Shown here in pieces: positions 52,748 through 61,050 of a stretch of 64,000 bases of DNA (its first letter is position 1; the number at the start of each line of letters is the position of its first letter). The notes beneath the pieces are model-generated. The model was not told the origin of the DNA. It saw only the letters and a program-made list of their open reading frames with translations, and did not search any database. Source of the stretch: Moorella glycerini (GTDB taxonomy: Bacteria > Bacillota > DSM-521 > Neomoorellales > Neomoorellaceae); the NCBI RefSeq assembly GCF_009735625.1, contig NZ_CP046244.1:2294001-2358000 (forward strand), in the 5' to 3' direction. The translations under genes and the position numbers were made by a program.

Positions 52748-53582
52748 ACTCCAGAACCGCCTCAACGATCTCAACGGCCGGGAATGGCTGTACTGGACCG
52801 ACACCATCTACATTACCACCTACCCCCCCGATGCTACCCACCCTTTACGCAAACAACACGGGGCGATGAAACCACCGGAGGTTATGGCGGAAATTGTCCG
52901 TTTTTTTACCAAAAAAGGTGAGCTGGTCCTGGACCCCTTTGCTGGGGTAGGGGGAACCCTCCTGGGGGCGGCCCTGGCCGGGCGGCCGAGTCTTGGTTTT
53001 GAACTCGACCCCCGCTGGGTAGCTATCTACCGGGCCATCCAGCGCGATTTTGTCATTGAGAACGGGGTTATCTGTCGCCGGGAAGGGGCGGTTACCGGCG
53101 GGGAACCCCTGACCGGGGAAATGCGCGAGGGCGACTGCCTATGCCTCCTGAAGGAGTTACCCACCAAATCCGTACCGGCGGTAATTACCGATCCTCCTTA
53201 CGGGATAAACCATGGCGCTACAGGCTTCAGCAAGGAAACTAACTTTAATATGCTCTCTCCTTTGCTGGAAAAAGACCTGGGGCAGGCTCCTGACCTGGCC
53301 AGTTTCCTGGGACGCTTGCAGGAGATCGGGCAGGAAATCCTGCGGGTACTCATGCCCGGCCGCTACCTGGTCATGCTGGTGGGGGACCGTTACCAGCAGG
53401 GAGAATATGTTCCCCTGGGCTTTTTAGTGGCCCAGGCCATGCGCGAGATCGGCTTCAAATTTAAAGGGGTGAAGATCTGGTCCAACAAGGCCACCCGCCG
53501 CCACCTGAAGCCCTATGCCGTTAAATCAGTCTTTGTACCCAACATTACCCACCAGAACATCCTTATCCTGCGGAAGGAATGA
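52737..53582 (+). CDS. orphan DNA adenine/cytosine-N4 methyltransferase-like protein
   Basis: 281 residues. SAM motif DPFAGVGGTLLGAAL (from D66) comes before the catalytic DPPYG (D152). In the common beta-class enzymes the order is reversed and the glycine-rich motif is near the C-terminus, so the domain is permuted relative to them. The C-terminus (IWSNKATRRHLKPYAV...THQNILILRK) is typical of DNA methylases. No endonuclease is near, so an epigenetic role or an RNA substrate is possible. ATG overlaps the preceding gene. Confidence 0.78.
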   Translation: MTGKLQNRLNDLNGREWLYWTDTIYITTYPPDATHPLRKQHGAMKPPEVMAEIVRFFTKKGELVLDPFAGVGGTLLGAALAGRPSLGFELDPRWVAIYRAIQRDFVIENGVICRREGAVTGGEPLTGEMREGDCLCLLKELPTKSVPAVITDPPYGINHGATGFSKETNFNMLSPLLEKDLGQAPDLASFLGRLQEIGQEILRVLMPGRYLVMLVGDRYQQGEYVPLGFLVAQAMREIGFKFKGVKIWSNKATRRHLKPYAVKSVFVPNITHQNILILRKE

Positions 53583-53589
53583 AGCCAAG

Positions 53590-54531
53590 TTGACGCAACT
53601 ACTGGCTGTCGGGGCCCAGGTAGGAGCCCTGTTTTTCTATGTCTTCCTGGGTTTCCTGGGGCGCCGGCGTAAGATTTTGACCGCCCAGGGCGACAAAGTT
53701 ATTTCCGACCTCATCTTTTATTTTACTATGCCAGCCCTGACCGTCACCTCCATGAACCTCAAGGTATCCGGCCAGGAATTAACAAACGCCTTCCTGGTCC
53801 TGGCCGCCTCGGTGGTGCTAGTTCTTGGATCCTACGCCCTGTGCCTCCTGGCAGGGGCCTGGTTACGCCTGCCCCTGAAGACGAATTATGCCTTTCGCTT
53901 TACCACCGCCTTCGGTAATGTGGCCTACCTGGGCTTCCCGGTGGCCTATATCCTCTGGGGCCAGCTGGGGGTCTTTTATGCCGCCATGTATGCCCTGGGC
54001 CACAATATCCTCTTCTGGACTTTAGGGGTCTGGTTAATGCAGGACCACCGGGATGCTCGAGGTCCGGACTGGCGCCAGATTTTGAACATCAATGTCCTGG
54101 CCATTATCCTGGGCCTGGTCCTGGCCCTCTACCATTTCCAGCTACCGCCCCTTATTTTCCGTCCCCTGGATGGCCTGGGCCAGGCTACCATACCTCTGGC
54201 CCTCCTCCTGGTGGGTTCCATGCTGGCCGAATCTCCTCTCCGTACCCTGGCCGGCAATAAGATAGTTTACCTTATATTGGCAATCAGGTTGATAATCTTA
54301 CCCCTCCTGGCCCTGGGGGCCATGTTCCTTGTACCAGGTTGGGATAAGAATGTCCGCCTGCTGGTGATTATGGAGATGGCCATGCCGGCAGCGGCCATTG
54401 CCCCGGCCGTGGCGCGGAAGTATGACGGCGATTACCACCTGATCTCCGAAGGGGTGGTGGCTACCACCCTGGTTTCCCTGTTAACCATCCCCCTCTGGGC
54501 CTGGTTGTTAAATTACCATATATTGACATAA
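53590..54531 (+). CDS. AEC-family transporter (auxin efflux carrier type)
   Basis: 313 residues, about ten membrane helices in two inverted halves. FFYVFLGFLGRRRKILTAQGDKVISDLIFYFTMPAL and FGNVAYLGFPVAYILWG are AEC hallmarks; bacterial members export malate or other organic acids. The TTG at 53590 comes after the methylase stop, with AAGGAA about 10 bases before. Substrate unknown. Confidence 0.87.
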   Translation: MTQLLAVGAQVGALFFYVFLGFLGRRRKILTAQGDKVISDLIFYFTMPALTVTSMNLKVSGQELTNAFLVLAASVVLVLGSYALCLLAGAWLRLPLKTNYAFRFTTAFGNVAYLGFPVAYILWGQLGVFYAAMYALGHNILFWTLGVWLMQDHRDARGPDWRQILNINVLAIILGLVLALYHFQLPPLIFRPLDGLGQATIPLALLLVGSMLAESPLRTLAGNKIVYLILAIRLIILPLLALGAMFLVPGWDKNVRLLVIMEMAMPAAAIAPAVARKYDGDYHLISEGVVATTLVSLLTIPLWAWLLNYHILT

Positions 54532-54625
54532 AGTTCTATTTTTCTGGCAGGAAAATCCAGGCCGGGTGTCAAATATTACCAGGTAAATAATGGTTAACCC
54601 TAAAAAACTGGAAGAGGTGACACCC

Positions 54626-56125
54626 ATGGCCAAAAAGCCTAAAAATGCCCCGGCTCCCAAGATAGCTAAAGTTAAAGTAACGGGGAAACTGGATTCCCTC
54701 ACTGACCTGCTCAAATTGCGCTTGTTCGAGTACTCGCCCCAATCGGTGGACGAACTGGTCCAGGAGGCGCAGCAGCACCTGCTGTCCAATCACAACCCGG
54801 CCAAGATCCAGAAAAACGTCAACCGCTGCCTGACCAAAAACCCCTGCTTTCGCAGTGAAGGCAAGGGACTCTGGTGCCTGCGCCTGGACGGCTTGAAGGA
54901 AAACGATGCCGCTCACCGCGTCCTCCAGGCGGAAGGGGATGCCCTGCGCTTAAGTGAAATCAACGAGGAGTTAAAGGAAGCCGGCAAGCCGGAAGTACCG
55001 GGGGAACAAAAGCTGGTGGCCGATGGCCGTTTCTTGAGGCTTAAGGACGGTCGCTGGGGCCTCATCCACTGGGCCTATGTCGAACCGGAGCCGGCCGCCG
55101 AGGTGGCTAAAGGGGTGCAGGAAGTGGCGGCTACGAAGACGGGAACTCCCCCGGCCATGGGAAGCCAGCTAGAGCCCCCTGCCCGGGCAACAGCGGCAAC
55201 TGCTACTGCCTATATAGGGGAAAAGTCCCGGCCCCAGCCGCTAAATCCGGCCGGGACTACCGGTAACGGCCGGGAAACGCAGCCTCCGGGAGCTCCCGCC
55301 AGGACAGCGCCAGGCGGAGGCAGCAACGGTCCCCAGGTAGTGGAACTGCCCCGGGCCGGCGAGCAGATACTTCCCCTGGCCCAACCGGCGCCGGCGGCAA
55401 AAGAAAGCGATTTCTGGGATAAGTTATTCCCCCTGAAGCACACCGGCGAGAAGCCGGCACCGCCGGCGGCGTCGAAGTTTACCCCGGCGGCGACCGCCCC
55501 CAAGGAACCGCCGGCCTGGGAGGAAATAGCCGCCGGGGCCGAAGCCGCCGCCCTCACCCTGGAAACAGAAAAGTTAACCTTAGCCCCCAAGGAATTTAGC
55601 CTGATTAACGGCGGCAGGGCTGCTGCCGGCCGCCAGGTGGAGCAAAAGGATGAAGAAAAAGAAAAGCTGCGCCGGGAAATAGAAGACCTGCGCCAGGAGA
55701 ACAAAAACCTGCTGGGCGACCTGGAAAAACTCCACCGGCGCAAAGAAGAGCTGCGCCAGGAGCTGACCCAGGTAGAAGAGCAGCTGGTAAACTTGCGGGT
55801 TGAGCGGGATACCCTGAAGAAAAGGGTCAGCCACCTGGAGACCCGCCTCATGCAGCTCCAGGGAACCCTCAATAAAACCGTCAGCGATGCCCAGGCCGAA
55901 CAGTCGCGCCTGAAGCAACAGCTGCGGGAGCAGGAATACCGCCTCCAGACGACCCTCATTGCCAATGAAGACCTGGAACGGACGGTGGCCGACCTGCAAA
56001 AGGAACGGCAGGAGTTAAAGCGCCAGCTCTCCTTCTGGCCGGTGCGCCTGGCCTTGCGCCTGGCGGCCCTCTTCGGTTTCAGCCTGCCCCGGGAGAGGAC
56101 CCGGGCCAGGGCCTACAGCCGCTAG
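54626..56125 (+). CDS. unrecognised protein: two winged-helix-like domains, Pro/Ala linker, coiled coil
   Basis: 499 residues, not recognised as a known named protein. About 20-90 and 95-155 look like two winged-helix/HARE-HTH-type modules (VDELVQEAQQHLLSNH; later LRLSEINEELKEAG...FLRLKDGRWGLIHW). Residues 160-330 are rich in Pro, Ala and Gly and probably disordered. About 340-475 is a highly charged coiled coil, and the C-terminus is basic. The pattern suggests a DNA- or polymerase-associated structural protein; this is inference. ATG at 54626 has AGAGGTGA upstream. Confidence 0.65.
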   Translation: MAKKPKNAPAPKIAKVKVTGKLDSLTDLLKLRLFEYSPQSVDELVQEAQQHLLSNHNPAKIQKNVNRCLTKNPCFRSEGKGLWCLRLDGLKENDAAHRVLQAEGDALRLSEINEELKEAGKPEVPGEQKLVADGRFLRLKDGRWGLIHWAYVEPEPAAEVAKGVQEVAATKTGTPPAMGSQLEPPARATAATATAYIGEKSRPQPLNPAGTTGNGRETQPPGAPARTAPGGGSNGPQVVELPRAGEQILPLAQPAPAAKESDFWDKLFPLKHTGEKPAPPAASKFTPAATAPKEPPAWEEIAAGAEAAALTLETEKLTLAPKEFSLINGGRAAAGRQVEQKDEEKEKLRREIEDLRQENKNLLGDLEKLHRRKEELRQELTQVEEQLVNLRVERDTLKKRVSHLETRLMQLQGTLNKTVSDAQAEQSRLKQQLREQEYRLQTTLIANEDLERTVADLQKERQELKRQLSFWPVRLALRLAALFGFSLPRERTRARAYSR

Positions 56126-56129
56126 GCCC

Positions 56130-56159
56130 TTGCTAAAAATGGCAACCATGGCTTATAAT
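56130..56159 (+). promoter_or_regulatory. promoter ahead of the ABC-2 exporter
   Basis: TTGCTA (56130-56135), 18-base spacer, TATAAT (56154-56159). The start point would be near 56166, only a few bases before a terminator hairpin. Confidence 0.6.
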
Positions 56160-56172
56160 ATTATTAAACCTT

Positions 56173-56198
56173 TACCCCGGTCAAAGCGGGGTATTTTT
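56173..56198 (+). terminator. leader terminator/attenuator
   Basis: TACCCCG (56173-56179) pairs with CGGGGTA (56187-56193), followed by TTTTT. It may end the upstream gene or attenuate the transcript started at the promoter just before. The 15-mer GCGGGGTATTTTTAT recurs at 57975-57989, past the end of this operon. Confidence 0.75.
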
Positions 56199-56213
56199 AT
56201 TGAGGCAGGGTGG

Positions 56214-57140
56214 TTGGCTTTGACGGATGTTGTCCGGGCCCGGGGCCTGGTAAAAAAATATGATGGTTTTACGGCTGTGAAAGGGATAGATTTTGCGGTC
56301 CATCCCCGGGAATGTTTCGGCTTTTTGGGACCCAACGGTGCCGGAAAAACTACCACCATCAAGATGATCCACTGTTTTACTCCGGTTACTGCCGGTAGTT
56401 TAGAAGTGCTGGGCTATGACGTGCGCCGCCAGCCGCGGGAAATTAAGGCCCGGCTGGGGGTCGTACCCCAGGAAGATAATCTGGACCCGGAGTTAACAGT
56501 GCAGGAAAACCTGCTTCTCTATGCCGGCTATTTCGATATCCCCCGGGGGGAGGCCAGGCAGCGGGTCCAGGAACTCCTCGCCTTTGCCGGCCTGGAGGAA
56601 AAGGCCGGCGTTGAGGTGGAGCACCTCTCCGGGGGAATGAAGCGGCGCCTGGCCATTGCCCGGGCCCTGGTAAATAAACCGCAGCTTTTAATCTTAGATG
56701 AACCTACCACCGGCCTGGACCCGGAAGCCCGCCACCTGGTCTGGGAGAAATTGCGCCAGCTCAAAGCGGCCGGGGTGACCCTGATTCTCACTACCCACTA
56801 CCTGGAAGAGGCGGCCCAGCTATGTGACCGGCTGGTGATCATGGACCGGGGAATAATCCTGGAAGAAGGGGCACCCCGGGAGCTGGTCCAGCGCCATATT
56901 GGCCGGGAAGTCCTGGAACTGGCGCCGGTAGACGGCGAGGCCGGGGCCATTTTACCCCTGGTGGCCGGCAGCATTCTTGCCCACCAGACCATCGGCCAGA
57001 CCCTGTATTTATATACCAACAACGGCCGCGAGGTCTGGCGGCAGGTCCAGGGCTTAAACAGTCACTTCAGCCACATGATGTTAAGGCCGGCCACCCTGGA
57101 GGACGTTTTTTTAAAGCTAACCGGGAGGGGCCTGGATTAA
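56214..57140 (+). CDS. ABC exporter ATPase (ABC-2 type, NodI/DrrA-like)
   Basis: 308 residues. Walker A GPNGAGKTTT near residue 45, Q-loop VVPQEDNLD, signature LSGGMKRRLAIARAL and Walker B LLILDEPTTGLDPEAR, then a C-terminal domain of DrrA type. Codons above 56214 contain the attenuator, so TTG at 56214 (or 56220) is the start. It pairs with the permease 1 base downstream. Substrate unknown; polysaccharide, lipid or drug export are options. Confidence 0.88.
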   Translation: MALTDVVRARGLVKKYDGFTAVKGIDFAVHPRECFGFLGPNGAGKTTTIKMIHCFTPVTAGSLEVLGYDVRRQPREIKARLGVVPQEDNLDPELTVQENLLLYAGYFDIPRGEARQRVQELLAFAGLEEKAGVEVEHLSGGMKRRLAIARALVNKPQLLILDEPTTGLDPEARHLVWEKLRQLKAAGVTLILTTHYLEEAAQLCDRLVIMDRGIILEEGAPRELVQRHIGREVLELAPVDGEAGAILPLVAGSILAHQTIGQTLYLYTNNGREVWRQVQGLNSHFSHMMLRPATLEDVFLKLTGRGLD

Positions 57141-57141
57141 A

Positions 57142-57903
57142 ATGGATATTTCTTACCGTACCTGGAAGGTTTTCTGGCGTAATTTTGTCGTCTTTCGCAA
57201 GACCTGGCTGACCAACATCATGTTCAATTTCCTGGAACCCCTCCTTTACCTGGCGGCCATGGGTTACGGCATGGGCCACTATATCCCGGCCATCCAGGGT
57301 ATGAGTTACCTCCAGTTCCTGGCTCCGGGGCTGATTGCCTCTTCGGCCATGTGGGCCACGGCCTCCGAGTGTACCTACGACAGCTTTGTCCGCATGAAGT
57401 TTCAAAAGACCTACCATGCCATTGTGGCGACCCCGGTGAGCCTGGATGAGGTAGTGGTGGGGGAGATGCTTTTCGGGACCTTTAAAAGTGTCCTCTATGG
57501 TACGGTGATTTTGCTGGTAATTTTGTTCCTTGGCCTGGTGCGATCGCCGGCAGCCCTGCTGGTACCACTGGTACTGGTGTTATGCGGCTTTGTCTTTGCC
57601 GAATTGGGGATGATCTGGACCGGCCTGGTACCCAAAATTGATACCTTCAGCTACTTTTTTACCCTGATTATTACCCCTATGTTTCTCTTTGCCGGGGTTT
57701 TCTTCCCCCTGGATGCCCTGCCGTTAATCGTCCAGCGCCTGGCCTGGCTGATCCCCCTTTACCATGTGGTGGAGCTAGTCCGGTCCCTGGTCCTGGGGCA
57801 GTTAAGCCCGGGCCTCCTGGTCCATGTAGCCTGGCTGGTAGTTTTTATTGCCATCTTTTTCTACCCGCCCCTTTACCTCCTGCGCCGGCGGCTGAGGGGG
57901 TGA
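57142..57903 (+). CDS. ABC-2 type exporter permease (NodJ-like)
   Basis: 253 residues, six membrane helices, ABC2_membrane family. WRNFVVFRKTWLTNIMFNFLEPLLYLAAMGYGMG and LIITPMFLFAGVFFPLDALP are typical of NodJ/DrrB-like permeases. Start 1 base after the ATPase stop. The pair forms a complete half-transporter set. Confidence 0.88.
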   Translation: MDISYRTWKVFWRNFVVFRKTWLTNIMFNFLEPLLYLAAMGYGMGHYIPAIQGMSYLQFLAPGLIASSAMWATASECTYDSFVRMKFQKTYHAIVATPVSLDEVVVGEMLFGTFKSVLYGTVILLVILFLGLVRSPAALLVPLVLVLCGFVFAELGMIWTGLVPKIDTFSYFFTLIITPMFLFAGVFFPLDALPLIVQRLAWLIPLYHVVELVRSLVLGQLSPGLLVHVAWLVVFIAIFFYPPLYLLRRRLRG

Positions 57904-58170
57904 ACCGGTAGAATTGCCCGACGGCCTTCGCTGGGATACCCTGAGGTTATACCACGAAATCAAACGCCGGTACAGCGGGGTATTTTTATAAGTATGGGGT
58001 ACCATAAGGAAAAAAGCCATACCGGACACAACAAACTATCGCCGGGTGATTGTTGACCAGGAGGCTTCCCCGGCGGTAATAGCGATAGCTTTACAATTTC
58101 CGGGAATTCATGATAAGATTATTTTGCGGTTAAACTTTGTAAAAAGAAGCAGGTTAAAGGGGGGTGCTCA
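57904..58170 (+). other. intergenic region before the DUF3782-like gene
   Basis: 267 bases. A 25-codon frame from TTG 57914 (LPDGLRWDTLRLYHEIKRRY, then SGVFL and stop at 57991) has coding-like wobble and may be a gene remnant, but has no clear ribosome site. Promoter at 58090-58119 is listed apart. Confidence 0.3.
58090..58119 (+). promoter_or_regulatory. sigma-A-like promoter
   Basis: TTTACA (58090-58095), 18 bases, TAAGAT (58114-58119), about 50 bases before the ATG of the repeat protein. Confidence 0.5.
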
Positions 58171-58947
58171 ATGAGTACTGCAGCTCAGAAATTGAGCGAC
58201 CTGGAAAGGGGCCTGATGGAACTCGTTTACCAGTCCCGGCTCAGTGAAATGAAGATCAAAGAGCTAGCCGAGGAAATGATCGATTTCAAGGATGAGATGA
58301 AGGAATTCAAGGATGAGATGAAAGTATTCAAAGACGAGATGAAAGAGTTCAAAGACGAGATGAAAGTATTCGTAGACGAGATGAAGGAATTCAAAGATGA
58401 GATGAAGGAATTCAAAGATGAGATGAAGGAATTCAAGGATGAGATGAAGGAATTCAAGGACGAGATGAAGGAATTTAAAGAGGAGATGCGGCAATCGAAG
58501 CGAGACATGGATAAGAAGTGGGGCGACCTGGCCAGGAAGATGGGAACCCTGATTGAGGATATCTTTATCCCCTCTTTTGACCTGGCCATTGAAAAATATT
58601 TCCACCTTACGCCCCGGGATGTCATGCCGCGGCGGAAAATAAGAAAGAGCGGTGATACCCTGGAAGTGGATATCCTGGCTTACGCCGGTGAAATGGCTTT
58701 TGTCGTGGAGGTCAAGGCTTCCCCCAACAGGTTGGAATATGTCCATGATTTTATCGCCAAGTTAAAAATCCTGCCTGATTTCCTGCCGGAGATACAAAAT
58801 TATAAAATCGTACCCATCTATGCGGCCCTGGATATGGAGGATAAAACCATCGCCCTCCTGACCCGGAATAATATTTATGCCATGGTTGTCCGGGGAGATA
58901 TTTTGGAACTGGTCAATTTCCAGGATCTCGAAAGGAAAAATGACTAA
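58171..58947 (+). CDS. PD-(D/E)XK-type protein with heptad repeats (DUF3782-like)
   Basis: 258 residues. Residues 38-107 are ten tandem heptads near DEMKEFK, predicted to form a continuous coiled coil. The C-terminal domain has a nuclease-like core: D167 in LEVDILA, then E180-x-K182 in VVEVKAS. This is the architecture of DUF3782/PD-(D/E)XK proteins common in thermophiles and cyanobacteria; some spread in large families. Whether it cuts DNA is not known. GGGGGG before the ATG. Confidence 0.78.
   Translation: MSTAAQKLSDLERGLMELVYQSRLSEMKIKELAEEMIDFKDEMKEFKDEMKVFKDEMKEFKDEMKVFVDEMKEFKDEMKEFKDEMKEFKDEMKEFKDEMKEFKEEMRQSKRDMDKKWGDLARKMGTLIEDIFIPSFDLAIEKYFHLTPRDVMPRRKIRKSGDTLEVDILAYAGEMAFVVEVKASPNRLEYVHDFIAKLKILPDFLPEIQNYKIVPIYAALDMEDKTIALLTRNNIYAMVVRGDILELVNFQDLERKND
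58282..58491 (+). repeat. 10-unit tandem 21-bp coding repeat
   Basis: Ten in-frame 21-base units (consensus GAATTCAAGGATGAGATGAAG, given here as codons GAA TTC AAG GAT GAG ATG AAG). Units 6-9 are almost identical, units 2-5 carry GTA, GAC or AAA variants in alternation. It looks like expansion by slippage or unequal crossing over. Confidence 0.9.
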
Positions 58948-58985
58948 CACCAGGGCCATAAAAGCGGAGCAAGGGGGTAAAGGCT

Positions 58986-59156
58986 ATTATCACCGTTGGT
59001 ACTTTATTCAGCCCTTATGCCTGGGTGCTCATTATCCTGGCGGCAGTGGTTATTTTCGGACCGAAGCGGTTACCCGACATCGGCCGCGGCCTGGGCCGGA
59101 CCATCAAAGAGTTTAAAAAAGGCCTGGATGCTGGCGATAAGCCGGAGAAGAAATAG
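58986..59156 (+). CDS. tatA: TatA/TatE-like twin-arginine translocase subunit with non-standard start
   Basis: 56 codons read IITVGTLFSPYAWVLIILAA, then VVIFGPKRLPDIGRGLGR and TIKEFKKG: membrane helix, FGPK hinge and amphipathic helix of TatA. After the upstream in-frame TAA no ATG, GTG or TTG precedes the helix. ATT at 58986 is 8 bases after AAGGGGGT and is the best start; a later GTG would cut the helix. Twin-arginine export of folded proteins also needs TatC, which is not in the window. Either an AUU start or a defective gene. Confidence 0.72.
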   Translation: MITVGTLFSPYAWVLIILAAVVIFGPKRLPDIGRGLGRTIKEFKKGLDAGDKPEKK

Positions 59157-59173
59157 GGTTGGAGGAATGGCAA

Positions 59174-60211
59174 ATGCTCAACCGGCCTTTACTGGCCATG
59201 GACATCGGCGGCGGTACCCAGGATATCCTGCTCTACCGGCCGGACCAGCCGCTGGAAAATTGCGTCCAGCTAATTTTACCCTCGCCAACGGTAATCTGCG
59301 GCCGGCAGGTGGAGGCCGCCACAGCCGCCCGCCGGGACGTCTTTCTTACCGGCTATCTCATGGGCGGCGGTGCCCTGGTAGGAGCCCTGCGCCGCCACCT
59401 GGCTGCCGGTTTAAAAGTCTATGCAACGGCCACCGCAGCGCGGACGGTTTATGACGACCTGGACCGGGTACGGCAACTGGGCATTGAAATAACGGAAGAA
59501 CCGCCCGGGGATGCAGTAACCATTAAAACGGGCGATGTTGATCTTGATACCCTGGCCGGGAGCCTGGCTCTCTATGGCGTCAGTCTTCCGGCGGAAGTGG
59601 CCATAGCCGTCCTGGATCACGGCGAGGCGCCAAAAGGCACAAGCGACCGCCTCTTTCGCTTCCAGCACTGGCAGCGCTTTGTGGCCGGCGGCGGCCGCCT
59701 GGCAGACCTCCTCTACCGGGAGCCGCCGCGTTATCTGACCCGTATGCAGGCCGTGCGGGAGCAGGCGCCGGGGGCCTGGCTCATGGACACCGGCGCGGCC
59801 GCCCTCTGGGGCGCCCTGGATGATGCCAGGGTAGCGGCCCATAGCGAGGAAGGGTTGATCGTTGTCAACTGCGGCAACCAGCACACCATCGGCGTCCTCC
59901 TCCAGGGGCAGCGGGTATGGGGGCTCTTTGAGCATCATACCAGCTGCTTAAGCGGTCACAAGCTGGCCGCTTACGTCGAAAAGCTGCGGGCCGGGGAGCT
60001 TACCAATGAGGAAATCTTTAATGACGGCGGCCACGGCTGTTATATTGACCCCGGCTACCGGCCGGGTGGGGGGTTCCGCTTCGTTGCCGTAACGGGGCCG
60101 CAGCGCCGGCTGACCATTCACCAGGATTACTACTGGGCTGCCCCCTATGGTGACATGATGCTCAGCGGCTGCTTTGGCCTGGTAGCCGCGGTGGCCAGTA
60201 ACACCCGGTAA
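59174..60211 (+). CDS. DUF1786 protein (ASKHA-like)
   Basis: 345 residues. The N-terminus LLAMDIGGGTQDILLY and VYATATAARTVYDDL resemble sugar-kinase/actin-type ATP folds; the family was once labelled 'pyruvate formate-lyase activating enzyme-like' without a radical SAM motif. DUF1786 occurs in anaerobes and archaea; function unknown. A late HHTSCLSGHKL and GHGCYIDPGY could bind metal. ATG at 59174 has GGAGG 8 bases before, 17 bases after the TatA-like stop, so the two are probably co-transcribed. Confidence 0.75.
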   Translation: MLNRPLLAMDIGGGTQDILLYRPDQPLENCVQLILPSPTVICGRQVEAATAARRDVFLTGYLMGGGALVGALRRHLAAGLKVYATATAARTVYDDLDRVRQLGIEITEEPPGDAVTIKTGDVDLDTLAGSLALYGVSLPAEVAIAVLDHGEAPKGTSDRLFRFQHWQRFVAGGGRLADLLYREPPRYLTRMQAVREQAPGAWLMDTGAAALWGALDDARVAAHSEEGLIVVNCGNQHTIGVLLQGQRVWGLFEHHTSCLSGHKLAAYVEKLRAGELTNEEIFNDGGHGCYIDPGYRPGGGFRFVAVTGPQRRLTIHQDYYWAAPYGDMMLSGCFGLVAAVASNTR

Positions 60212-60272
60212 AATTGCCCCTTGACAGGGGACAAACTTTGGGCTAAACTATCATCCTGAAGGTCCTTTTAAG

Positions 60273-60290
60273 TTAGTCCGGTGAGGCTAG
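60273..60290 (+). promoter_or_regulatory. PyrR-binding loop in the pyrR leader
   Basis: TTAGTCCGGTGAGGCTAG matches the conserved PyrR binding loop (AGUCCnGUGAGGCU). With UMP bound, PyrR holds this anti-antiterminator so that the terminator at 60328 forms. Confidence 0.92.
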
Positions 60291-60304
60291 CAAGGGAGTA
60301 GTAA

Positions 60305-60946
<642 letters not shown>

Positions 60947-60948
60947 AA

Positions 60949-60966
60949 TTAGTCCCGTGAGGCTAA
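60949..60966 (+). promoter_or_regulatory. second PyrR-binding loop, pyrR-pyrB
   Basis: TTAGTCCCGTGAGGCTAA right after the pyrR stop. Same consensus as the first site. Confidence 0.93.
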
Positions 60967-60987
60967 TAAGGACGGGCGGCAGCGTTC

Positions 60988-61024
60988 CTCCTTATTAGCC
61001 GGTAAGCTGATAAGGAGTTTTTTT
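60988..61024 (+). terminator. attenuator terminator before pyrB
   Basis: CTCCTTAT (60988-60995) pairs with ATAAGGAG (61010-61017), with inner AGC/GCT, followed by seven Ts. Confidence 0.92.
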
Positions 61025-61050
61025 ATGCCCGGGAAACGGAGGGATTTGCT

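Noticed and set aside
55210-55965. 251-codon reverse frame, Ser/Arg-rich
   Set aside because: Antisense of the coiled-coil coding region; low-complexity composition is explained by the complement of Glu/Lys/Leu codons.
58282-58491. CRISPR-like repeat array
   Set aside because: The repeats are directly adjacent, in frame and encode heptads; there are no spacers.
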